Positions 46,494-56,600 of a stretch of 64,000 nt of DNA are shown here, piece by piece. The first letter of the stretch is position 1, and each line of letters begins with the position of its first letter. The notes below the pieces were generated by a model. It was given only the letters and a program-made list of their open reading frames with translations. It had not been told where the DNA came from and made no database searches. The position numbers were made by a program, and so were the translations under genes. The DNA is taken from positions 372,001 to 436,000 of the forward strand of contig NZ_JAPMLV010000002.1 in NCBI RefSeq assembly GCF_026420145.1. Direction: 5' to 3'. This stretch comes from Enterobacter pseudoroggenkampii. GTDB taxonomy: Bacteria > Pseudomonadota > Gammaproteobacteria > Enterobacterales > Enterobacteriaceae.

Positions 46494-47408
46494 CGCCAGC
46501 AAGGGAGCCAGATACGCCATCACCATGTCGATGCCCTCCCCCGGACGGCGCAGCGGATTATGTCCCTGACCGTGGGTCTCTGCCAGCCTCGCGCCAGGCC
46601 AGGCGTTGACCAGGCATTCCGCTTCGACCCGCAATACGATGTCATCGCTGCTGTCGTGAATAACCAGAGCCGGCTGATCGACCTGCTGCAGCCCCTCATA
46701 GGCGTTAAAGCGCTGCCAGACCGCCTCGCCAATACCAAAGTACCCTTCAATATACCGTCGTAGCCTTTGCTGCTGACGACCCGGGAGATTCAGGATCGCG
46801 GCATATTTGGTGACCAGCCCGCTAAAGTGCGTCGGCGCCCCCACGATAACCAGCGCGCGGGTCCGCAATCCCGCTTTTACCGCATTAATAACGGATAACC
46901 CGCCAAACGAGTGCGCCACAATCGCGTCAAAACCCCCTTCCTGCTGCGCCAGCTGTTCAATGATTTCAATGAACTCGACGATGCTGCTCTGACGTCCAGC
47001 CGCGTTGCCATGTGCGGGGGCGTCAAACCCGATGACCTGAAAGCCCTTTTCGACCAGCGTCTTGATCAGCCTGCCAAAGTGGGAAGCCCTCGACTCCCAG
47101 CCGTGGGCTAACAGCACGGTAGGTCCCTCGCTGCCCCAGCGGTACACCACCGCATGTTTACCATTACTCAAAGGGAGAGACTCAATGCGGCTCGCCAGCG
47201 CCGTCATCTCTTTATCGCCTGCACGCGTCGGCACCCGGCGCGGCGTAAAAAACCGATTGCCCAGCCAGTCGGCGGTCGCCCCCGGCACAACCCGATCCAT
47301 CAGGCGGATACCGGCCTTCACGCATGACACCATCGGCGAGCGCAGGTAGGCGGGGCCACGATACTGCTGGTAGGCTTGCTCAATTAGTCGATCAAATTGC
47401 TCACTCAT
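46461..47408 (-). CDS. Alpha/beta hydrolase
   Basis: A 315-residue hydrolase with an oxyanion loop LLAHGWESRASHF, nucleophile elbow VAHSFGGLS (Ser167), a late aspartate (VIHDSSDDIV) and a catalytic histidine (HGQGHNPLRR). No signal peptide. It is the last gene of the eight-gene biosynthetic operon and overlaps the AlkB-type gene by 8 bp. It may act as an external thioesterase or deacylase for the megasynthase, which has no thioesterase domain; that role is inferred from context. Confidence 0.85.
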   Translation of the reverse strand: MSEQFDRLIEQAYQQYRGPAYLRSPMVSCVKAGIRLMDRVVPGATADWLGNRFFTPRRVPTRAGDKEMTALASRIESLPLSNGKHAVVYRWGSEGPTVLLAHGWESRASHFGRLIKTLVEKGFQVIGFDAPAHGNAAGRQSSIVEFIEIIEQLAQQEGGFDAIVAHSFGGLSVINAVKAGLRTRALVIVGAPTHFSGLVTKYAAILNLPGRQQQRLRRYIEGYFGIGEAVWQRFNAYEGLQQVDQPALVIHDSSDDIVLRVEAECLVNAWPGARLAETHGQGHNPLRRPGEGIDMVMAYLAPLLASGNERDNPVA

Positions 47409-48570
47409 GGGACTCTCCGGAAACACAGGGAACAGTGGACTTAACCGCGGATGATTCAGACTGACGGATCAGGGCACGCTCTGCGTCACTGGCAACGTGT
47501 TCGTCCCAGTACGCGAGTTTTGCTTCCATTCGCTTAAACCACAGCGGCGGGATCAGCGCGTAAAAAATATGGGCGACATACCCTTTTTCGATTCCCACCG
47601 CGTAGCTGTGCGCCTGCAAATTCCAGTATTCACGACGCGGATGGGTGTGATGATCGGAGTGGCGCGTCAGGTTCAGCAGACCGGCCGACGAGGCCCGGTT
47701 ATTGCAATCCCAGCTGTGTCGCGGCTCCACGCGCGTGCCGGGCAGACGAACCAGACCGTAGTGCTGGATATAATTCACCGTTTCAAACAGGAACTTAGAG
47801 ACCAGCATGGTCACCAGGCACGCCAGCGCGCCCCGGACGCCCGCCGCCGTAAAGCAGACTGCCACGATCAGCAGGCTCATCAGCACCCCGCTCACCACCC
47901 GGTTCACCAGCATGGCGCCGCCTCGGTTCTGAAGCGACAGCCGCTGCGCTTCCACCTGCCAGGATTCAACATACTGCGACAGAGAAGAACGGATAAAGAA
48001 GCGATACACACTCTCCCCACGACGCGCCGTCGCGCCGTCCGCCGGGGTCGCCACGTTAGGATGATGCGAATAGACGTGTGAAATCGAAAACTGCGCATCG
48101 CCGACCAGCGCCAGAAGCCAGCGCCCGACCATCATCGCCGCCAGGCTGTGGGTTTTGTGGATAAGCTCATGGGCCACCACGGTATTGGTGCTCATGGTAT
48201 AGCCGGTGGAGACCGCCGCAAGCAGCAGCTCAGGCTGGGTAAGGTGATGCAGCGCCATGATGTTGTGACCGGTCAGGGCGGAAAGCCATGCGCCAAACCC
48301 GAGCAGATCGCCCGGCGCGGCCTGCCAGATAAGGGCGAACAACGCCAGCAGCGCGGCTGGGAGCTGTAAATACGGGATGATTTCCAGCAGCGCCGGCAGG
48401 CGGTAGTGGCGATCGGCGGTGTCGTGCGTGGTTGCGTTATCGAAAAGGAGATAGCTCAGCGTCACGCAGAGGATAGAGACGACGATCCACACGCCGCCGA
48501 GCACGGTCGTTAGCGCGGTTAGGGGTAAAAAAACGCAGGGGACAAGGGCAAATCTCAGGTAACTCAACAT
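47401..48570 (-). CDS. AlkB/XylM-type membrane diiron hydroxylase
   Basis: A 389-residue integral membrane protein with the histidine clusters of alkane 1-monooxygenases: HELIHK (H134, H138), HVYSHH (H165, H169, H170), NYIQHYGL (H270), and RHSDHHTHP (H304, H307, H308, H310). Hydrophobic helices separate them. Such enzymes use O2 and electrons from a ferredoxin or rubredoxin to hydroxylate terminal alkyl carbons. The upstream overlapping gene encodes exactly such an electron donor. The likely target is the alkyl chain of the megasynthase product or precursor. Confidence 0.88.
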   Translation of the reverse strand: MLSYLRFALVPCVFLPLTALTTVLGGVWIVVSILCVTLSYLLFDNATTHDTADRHYRLPALLEIIPYLQLPAALLALFALIWQAAPGDLLGFGAWLSALTGHNIMALHHLTQPELLLAAVSTGYTMSTNTVVAHELIHKTHSLAAMMVGRWLLALVGDAQFSISHVYSHHPNVATPADGATARRGESVYRFFIRSSLSQYVESWQVEAQRLSLQNRGGAMLVNRVVSGVLMSLLIVAVCFTAAGVRGALACLVTMLVSKFLFETVNYIQHYGLVRLPGTRVEPRHSWDCNNRASSAGLLNLTRHSDHHTHPRREYWNLQAHSYAVGIEKGYVAHIFYALIPPLWFKRMEAKLAYWDEHVASDAERALIRQSESSAVKSTVPCVSGESHE

Positions 48571-49619
48571 ACGGGCTCCTTATTGTTATGACTGTTTTTT
48601 GCACCGACCGGCGGGGAGAAGCAGTCCATTTCAAGCAGGTGGCTCATCACCCCTCCGGCGAGCAGCCTCTGCCGACACGCCTGCGCCAGCGCGGGATTGC
48701 CGCAAATCACGACGCGCCATTCGGCTACCGCCGTCCGGCGGGGATAGAGGGCGCGCCAGTCGTCCAGCCAGCAGGTAATGCGTCCTGCCAGCTCCATCGC
48801 CTGAACCTCACGCTCCCGGGATAACGCGTGCAGATAGTGAAAACCGGGATAGTGCTGACGCAGACGCTGCAGTTCCTGCAGGTCGAATGTGTCATGCCGC
48901 CTGCGAACCGCGTGGATCAGCATGACCTCGCGGTGGGGATGACGCGCCAGCGCGGCGCGGACCAGACCCAGCGTCGTTCCGAGTCCCGATCCACTGGCGA
49001 TAGCCAGCAGAGGACCGCTACCGTCATCCCGCTGGCCGAACTGCCCCCGGCAGTCTGAGAGCCATACCTTCAGTCCAGTCGCCTGTTCATCACACAGCAG
49101 TGGGGATAGCCGCCCCTCTTCACGGCGCGTGATATCCAGAACAATCTCTCGCCCCTGGCTCGGCCAGCTCACGGAGAAGCTCCGGATATCCTTATCCTTT
49201 TCGAGACCGACCTGAACGTATTGTCCTGGCTGAAAGGGCAACGCCTGCTCCGCCAGCAGCGTCACGCGCCATACCGTGGATGAGAGCGCAACAGCCCGCT
49301 TAACTCGCGCAGGCGTCCAGGACGCGGATGCCGCGGCCAGCGTTAAATCCGATTCTGGCAGGCACTGGCATGCCAGCACGTGGCCAGCGGCAATCTCTTC
49401 CTGGCTGAGCAAATAGCTCAGGTCGACAAGCGAACGCACCTTGCCGCTCGTTACCCGGCAAAGACAGGATTTACACGAGCCGACCTGGCAGTTATACGGC
49501 AGGGAAACGCCGGCGTTGAGCGCGCTTTCGAGAAGCGTATGGCCGGACGGCAGGGGGAATTCATGTCCCTCAAGCGTCCCCTGAAAATGACCGCGGCGGG
49601 AAAACCATCTCTTCAGCAT
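48564..49619 (-). CDS. 2Fe-2S ferredoxin fused to FAD/NAD(P)H reductase (XylA/FNR type)
   Basis: A 351-residue electron-transfer protein. An N-terminal plant-type ferredoxin domain (about 1-95) has the cluster ligands C44, C49, C52 and C84 (CxxxxCxxC...C). It is followed by an FAD-binding domain (DIRSFSVSW, the RxYS-like motif) and an NAD(P)-binding domain (IASGSGLGTTLG, late VICGNPALAQ). It resembles the reductase of xylene and toluene side-chain monooxygenases. The ATG at 49619 gives a clean ferredoxin start; an upstream extension of 12 codons is unlikely. It overlaps the hydroxylase gene by 7 bp and should be its reductase. Confidence 0.88.
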   Translation of the reverse strand: MLKRWFSRRGHFQGTLEGHEFPLPSGHTLLESALNAGVSLPYNCQVGSCKSCLCRVTSGKVRSLVDLSYLLSQEEIAAGHVLACQCLPESDLTLAAASASWTPARVKRAVALSSTVWRVTLLAEQALPFQPGQYVQVGLEKDKDIRSFSVSWPSQGREIVLDITRREEGRLSPLLCDEQATGLKVWLSDCRGQFGQRDDGSGPLLAIASGSGLGTTLGLVRAALARHPHREVMLIHAVRRRHDTFDLQELQRLRQHYPGFHYLHALSREREVQAMELAGRITCWLDDWRALYPRRTAVAEWRVVICGNPALAQACRQRLLAGGVMSHLLEMDCFSPPVGAKNSHNNKEPVC

Positions 49620-49620
49620 C

Positions 49621-50637
49621 TTATTGCTCCCCGCACAGCAGCAGCCCGTCGTCAAAGACGCTGCCCATCATCACTTTTCCGCCCATGGGCGCGGCAACGC
49701 TGACTCCCGCCAGCGACGCACCGTGGCTTTGATAGAAAATAGTGGCCTGACTGATTTCACCCTGTGCACCGGTTGTCAGCCGCCACACCATGGACGGTGA
49801 ACGCGCCTGGGCATCTTTCTGATAGGCGGCCAGCTTCAGAAGCTGCGGGTGCGCCGCCACCAGCATTCCCTGCCCGTCCGGCAGGATATTGTCGACGCCA
49901 TGCAGACCGCTGAAGCGCCCCAGCAGGACGGGCGCAGCCTCATTCGGCTGCCACGCCCAGCTGCTCACCGCGCCGCGGGTGGTTTCCGCCACGTACAGAC
50001 GCCCCAATTGTCGGTTGTAGTAAATGCCGTTCGCAAAATGCAGGTCATCGATCAGGGTATGCAGCCCCGCCTCGTCTGCCAGCAGGACGCTGGAGAGCGG
50101 CAGTCGCAGATAGTCCTCCACGCGTCCCGCGAAGCCCGTCCACCGGTGGTCCCGCGTCAGCAGCCAGCGGGTTTTATCAATCACGCTGATATCATTGATG
50201 TTGTTTCCGACCGCGCGCGACAGGGCGGGCTGATACTCAAGACGCATCTGCGCGCGATTAAAGCGAAACACATCAATGCTGTCCTCCTGGGGACGGTGGT
50301 TCACCACGTAGATCCACGTCTCGCCCTCCTGCTGCCAGACATCGATACCGTGCGGGAAAAAGGCATCCGGATAGTCACCGGCTAATCGCTGCGGCCTGTC
50401 GCTGCCGTTGAGATAATAGAGCGCCCCGGGCGCGCTGCCGTGTCGGTTGAGGCTGCTGGCTATTGCCCCGCCATCCGATAAGGGCGCGATATCCTCCGCG
50501 CCCTCAATGCCGGTGATTTTTTGGCACTGTTCACCGCCGCGCTCCTGCACCTGATAAAACAGTCCGGCATCGATCAGCAGATTAACCACGAACGCCAGCA
50601 CGGCGCCTGCGAGGACGATAATCGTCAGCTTTTTCAT
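49621..50637 (-). CDS. Paraoxonase/arylesterase-like beta-propeller protein, membrane anchored
   Basis: A 338-residue protein with an N-terminal membrane anchor or uncleaved signal (IIVLAGAVLAFVVNLLIDAG) and propeller blades resembling the PON/SMP-30 superfamily. Segments such as FFPHGIDVW, NINDISVIDK and FANGIYYNRQ carry the calcium-binding asparagine/aspartate pattern of paraoxonases. These enzymes hydrolyse lactones and esters, often of lipids. It begins with a 4-bp overlap (ATGA) with the megasynthase stop. Possible roles are lactone hydrolysis, product release or self-protection in the periplasm; none is shown. Confidence 0.75.
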   Translation of the reverse strand: MKKLTIIVLAGAVLAFVVNLLIDAGLFYQVQERGGEQCQKITGIEGAEDIAPLSDGGAIASSLNRHGSAPGALYYLNGSDRPQRLAGDYPDAFFPHGIDVWQQEGETWIYVVNHRPQEDSIDVFRFNRAQMRLEYQPALSRAVGNNINDISVIDKTRWLLTRDHRWTGFAGRVEDYLRLPLSSVLLADEAGLHTLIDDLHFANGIYYNRQLGRLYVAETTRGAVSSWAWQPNEAAPVLLGRFSGLHGVDNILPDGQGMLVAAHPQLLKLAAYQKDAQARSPSMVWRLTTGAQGEISQATIFYQSHGASLAGVSVAAPMGGKVMMGSVFDDGLLLCGEQ

Positions 50638-53600
50638 GATGCGGCCAGTACCTCTGACGACGAGAATAATGCTTCGGCAGCCTCTTCGCCCTGCTCGGCC
50701 AGCACGGTTATCGCCTTCAGGAAGTGCTCCAGCAACGCACGGGCGCTCGCCTCGGTGAAATAGCGTATCTGGTAGTCCAGCTCGACGGACAGCCCCTCTT
50801 TCGTCTCGAGAATGTTAACCATCAGCGGGAATTCGACGGCGCCGATCGGGAGGAGCGACAGGCTGGCCTCCCACTGCCGCAGCTCTGCCAGCGGAGCATG
50901 CGGCTCGACGTTAAAGGTCGCCAGCAGCGGAAGCGGCGCATCCTGACCGTGGAAGCAGCGTGACGGCAGGGCGGGCTCGTCGCGCTGCGCGAGGATACCG
51001 TCATGGATTGCCCTGGCGACATCAGATAACGACGCACAGGCGGCGCTGTCGATACACAGCGGCAACAGCCGGACGCACTGGCCGACAAGCGCATCGCCCT
51101 GCCCGAAATCCCGCCCGGCATCCGGCACGCCGACCGGCACCGGGGAATGACCGACCGCCTTCTCAAGCGTCAGGGTAAAGAGCGCATTCAGCATCGCGAA
51201 GCGGGTCACCCGCAGCCCAGCGGAGGCTTTGCGCAGCTGCGCGGTCAGGCCCGGATACGACAAGCGCTGTACCAGCCGCTGCCCCTGATACGTCCGGGAA
51301 GGTGCCAGCACGGTAAGGACGTCTGGCGTTGCCCGGCGGGCAGGAAGCGCCGCAAGACGCGCAGGTAGCGCTGCCTCGCTGACGATGTTCTGCGCACGGA
51401 TAGCCTGCAGATAGCTTGCCGCAGCCGCCAGGTCAGGGCGTTTACCCGACGCCAGGGCATCGTAAAGATGCAGCAGCTCGCGCAGCATCACCATGAACGA
51501 CCAGCCGTCCGCCACCGAATGATGTGCCGCGATGGCGAGCGTGGTTTTCCCCTCATGGCGGACCAGAAGCAGTCGGGCCAGCGGCGCGGCGGTCAGGTCA
51601 AAGGGACGCGCGGCAAACTCAGCGAGACAGGCGGCAGGCGCCGCGTATTCCTCGCTGATATCGACGGTGGGCGCCAGGGCCACCTGAAGTTCGCCTGCGT
51701 CAGTGAACTGCATACGCAGCGCGTCATGGCGCTCGCACAGCAGTTGCCAGGCGGCAAGCATGATCTCGCTGTCTACGTTGCGCGGCGTTTCAATGACGCC
51801 GCCGATCGTCCCGGCCAACCGCCCGCTTTCATCCCGCGCGGCCAGCTGCAGAAAACGCTGCTGGCTGTCTGCAACGGCATAGCGCGTGTCGGGGCGCAAT
51901 CCGGCCTGCCCAAAGAAGCCGTCCACGCGCATGGCGTTAACGCTCTCTTTTACCGCCGCAATAAAGCGGTCGATATCCTCGTCCGCGTGTGCGACCGAAA
52001 CAAAGCAGTTACGCCCTTCCCAGATGAAAATGCCGCGCAGCATCAGGTGGTGGAAGAGGATGTCGTAGTTGCCGTTGAATTTGAAACGGAACAGGCTGCC
52101 GGCAGAGACGATCTCAATCGGCGTACCGGTTGCAGAGAACCAGGTATTTAGCGACATCGTCAGACGCGCGGTTTTTTGGTTGATGTCGTCATACAGCGCC
52201 GGATGGGCTTTGATGTACTCCAGCACGGCTTTGCTTGCCGCCATGGTCAGCGGATGCTTGGAGAAGGTACCGGCAAAGAAGATCAGTTCAGCCTGCGGCC
52301 AGGAGTCATCGCCATACTGCCAGAATCCGCCGTCGATACTGTCCATAAAGCGGCTGGAGCCTGCAATCACGCCGATCGGCATACCGCCGCCGACGATCTT
52401 ACCGTAGGAGGCGATATCCGCCTGAACGCCGTAATACGCCTGCGCGCCGCCGGCCGCCAGACGGAAACCGGTGATCACCTCGTCAAACATCAGCGCAATA
52501 TTGTGGGTCGTCGTCAGCTCGCGCAGGGTATGCAGGTATTCGCGCGGCTGATGGTCGGGATAACGGCTCTGCACCGGTTCGACGATCACCACCGCCAGCT
52601 CGGCGGCATAGCGGGCGATAAGCGCCAGGCTCTCTTCGCTGCCGTAATCGAGCACCAGCAGGTCGTCCACCAGCGATGGCGGCGTACCGGCGGCAATCGG
52701 CGTGGCGCGCTCGGGGGTTTCTCCGCCCTGCTGCCGCCCCAGAATGCCGTCAAACACGCCGTGATATGAGCCGCTAAACAGCGCGACTTTATTTTTCCCC
52801 GTCACGGCGCGCGCCAGGCGCACGGCGCTCATTACCGCTTCAGAGCCGGAGTTACAAAATGCCACCCGCTGCTGGCCGGTCAGCTCGCTGATAAGCGTTG
52901 CCACCTCGCCCGCCAGCGCGCTTTGCGGCCCAATCTGCATGCCCTGCGCCAGCTGGTCGGCAACGGCCTGCTGCACGCAGTCCGGTGCATGCCCCAGCAG
53001 GTTGGCGCCAAACCCCATCGTAAAATCAATATACTCGTTGCCATCGACGTCCCAGATGCGCGATCCCTGAGAGCGTTCCCCCACTAAGGGGTAAAGCATC
53101 TCTTTGGTGGATAAACGAAAGCCCGCAGAGGCCCGGTTATCCGCCAGCACGGCGCGGTACTGCTGGGCATTGCGTTTCGACCCGCCTGTTTTATCGACAA
53201 ACCGCTGGGTGAGCTGCGCCAGATGCTGGTCGCGCTCGGCGCCCAGGGAGAGCTTTTTCGTCTCTTTTTTAAACCAGCTGCTGTGCGCGCTGGCCTTCAC
53301 CGGTGCGGCCGGGGTGGCGACAGGCGCTGGCGCGATGACATCCGGCATCGTTGGCGCGACGGGCATCGGGAGAGTCTGCGCCGTGCCGTTGAGCAGCGTG
53401 AGCTGCTTGGACATAAGCTCCAGCTGGCGGGCAATCAGATCCTGAACCGCGCCAGGCACCGGCTTGCTGGTTTCCTGCATGGCCACGGCAGGCTGTGCCG
53501 CCTGCCCGGCGGTTGCCGGGGTGCTGAGCGGAGCCGCCGCCGCCGCTGGCTGCGCGTGCTCCACCACATAACCGATCACCGCGTCCAGCGTATTGAGCTC

Positions 53601-56600
53601 TTCAAACAGCGCCCGTACCGGGATAGCCACGCCGTAGCGGTCTTTAATGGTATTGATGGCATCCAGCAGCACCAGCGAGTCCGCCCCCATTTCCAGGAAG
53701 GGCAGTTCGTCGTCAAGCGTGGCGGGATCCGCCTCAAGAAAACCGGCAATAATCGCTTTTATTTCAGCGGCTAAATGGTGTTGATTTGACATAGCGTCCT
53801 CTTTTGCAGATGGGGTCTGCGCTGGCGTCTCATCCGCCAGCCAGTAACGTTTGCGGCAGAACTGGATGGCAGGCAGGTTTAACGCCTCCCGCGTGGTCGC
53901 GTGGTACAGCCCGCTCCAGTTGATGTCGTGCCCTTGCTGCCACAGCGTTCCCAGCAGCGTCAGCAGTGATTTGTACTCATGTCGCCGATCGCCTGCGGCC
54001 AGCACCCGGTGACGGCGGTCGGTGGCGGTCACAAATTTGCCCAGCGAACTGTCCGCGCTCAGATCGATAAAGGTGAACTCACCCTGCGCAAGCACGTTTT
54101 GCACGCCCTGAAGGAAACGAACGGGCTGGCGAATTTGCCGGGTCCAGTAGTCGGCGTCGGTTTGGTCGCACGCCTCGCCGTTCAGGTTGCTGTAAAACGG
54201 GATCGTCCCGCGGGTGAAGGTGACGTTGTTGACCAGCCACTCGCGCCAGGCACCGAGGATCGGATCCATCATCGAGGAGTGAAATGCGCTGGCGGTTTTA
54301 ATTTTTCTGGCGTGGCCGCCCTGAGCAGAAATGGCCTGGAGACAGGCGTCAATCGCCGTCTGGCTACCTGCGATGGTGGTCAGCGTCGGGGTGTTGAATG
54401 CGGCAATATCAATGTCACCCGCCCAGGGTGAAATTAGCTGGCGCACCTCGGCTTCACCGCTGAAGACAACCGCCATCGCCCCTTCCTGCGTCAGGGCTGA
54501 CATCAACAGCGCGCGCTGATGAACCATAGCCAGCCCGTCGTCGAGCGAGAGATAGCCTGCGATGACCGCCGCGCAGTACTCTCCCAGGCTGTGCCCCATC
54601 ACGGCAGCCGGACGGGGTCCAAACTGCATCACGCTCTGAGCAAGCGCGTAGCTACAGGCAAATAAGGAGAGCTGGCAGGTTCTGGCGCAGCGCTGCCAGC
54701 TATCGTCACGGGCAAACAGCGCCTGCGTGATATCAATCTGATAACGCTGCCGGATGGTCGTCGCCAGCGCGTCAAACTGGGCGCGATAGTGCGGCAGATG
54801 GTGATACAGCTCGGCCCCCATGCCGATTTGCTGGGTGCCCTGCCCCGGGAAGAGCCAGACCTGAGGCTGGGCTTTACCTGCTTTGCAGGCCGTGAGCTGC
54901 GCAAGGCTGTCCGCCAGCTGGGCGCGGTCCGCGCCATACGCCACGCCGCGATAGCGGGCCGCATCGTAGCGGGTGTTCACCAGCCGACACCAGGTGGCGA
55001 TATCGCTCTCCTGACATGTCGATAACCCTTTTTTGACCGCCTCCCGCTGAAGGGGAAACGCCCCTTCATCATGTGAACCGATCAGAAGCAGGCCGTGGGG
55101 CGCAGCGGGCTCCTGGCGTTTTTCCACCGCTGGCGCGCTGCGCAAAATCACGTGACCGTTGGTGCCGCCGAAGCCAAAGCTGCTTACGCCCGCGTAGCGT
55201 ACGTCACCATCGGCATGCCATGAGGCAGGCTGCGCACCGCTTACCTCAACATGACGGCTAATCGCCGCAATATGCGGGTTTTTATGCTGGAAGTTGAGGT
55301 GCGGCACGTATTGTCGGTAGTGCAACATCAGAGACGTTTTCACCACGCCCAGCACGCCCGCCGCCGCCTCCAGGTGGCCAATGTTGGTTTTAATCGACCC
55401 CACCTGGACAGGTGCGGTTTTTTTCCGGTCCGCAAATACCGCTTCCAGCGCCTGATATTCAATCAGATCGCCCAGCGCCGTTCCCGTCCCGTGCGCTTCG
55501 ATATAGTCAATGCTGTCGCTGTCCACCCCGGCATCCGCCATTGCCTGCCGGATGACCGCCTGCTGCGATGGGCCATTTGGCGCGGTAATGCCGTTGCTGC
55601 GGCCGTCCTGGTTCACGGCGCTCGCCACCAGCGTGGCATAAACCCGATCGCCATCCGCCAGCGCCTGCGAAAGCGGCTTAAGCACCACAACGCCACACCC
55701 TTCGCCACGAACGTAACCATCGGCGCGGGCGTCAAAGGTTTTACACCGGCCGTCGGGGGCCAGCATCTGGGCATCGGTGAAGACTTTTTGCAAATGCGGC
55801 GTCAGCGCCAGATTAACGCCTCCGGCAATGGCCAGAGAACTCCGTCCGGCCCGCAGGCTTTGCATTGCCCCCTCTATCGCCACCAGCGAGGAAGAGCACG
55901 CCGTGTCGACAGCGACGCTTGGCCCTTTTAAATCATAAAGATAAGAAATTCGGTTGGCCGCGATGCTGTGCGCGTTGCCTAAGCCGCTGTAGGCCGAGAC
56001 GTTATCGCCGCAGGCCAGGGCATAGTCGCTGGCGCTGATCCCGACATAAACCGCCGTATCGCTACCGCGCAGGGAGGATGCCTTAAGGCCGGCATCGGTG
56101 AGCGCCTGTTGAACGGTTTCTAACAGCAGACGATGCTGCGGATCGATATAGACGGCTTCGCGGGGAGAGATGCCGAAGTAGCCTGCGTCGAAGGCGTCAA
56201 CCTCGTCAAAGAAGCTGCCTTTACGGTTAAAGCCGTCAAGGGACGAGGTACGCCAGCGCTGCGCCGGGATCTCGCCGGTCGTGCTGTGGCCCTGCTGCAG
56301 CAGCGACCACAGCGCCTCCACGCCGCTATGCCCCGGCAGCTCCACGCCGATACCAATCACCGCAATGGCGCTTTCCGCGACGGCGGCGCTGACCGGCCGG
56401 ACCGCAGCCGGTTCTCGCAGCGCGACCGCCAGCTGATTGATGGTGGGATAGTCGTAAATCAGCGCGGGAGAGAGCTCGCGGCCCAGCCGCTGTTCAAGTT
56501 CGCCAATGACGCCCACCGCCTGCAAAGAGCTCAAGCCAAAGCCGGTAAACGCGTCATCCCACCGGGATTCGCCGATCGTCGTGTTCAGCGTGTTGCCGAT

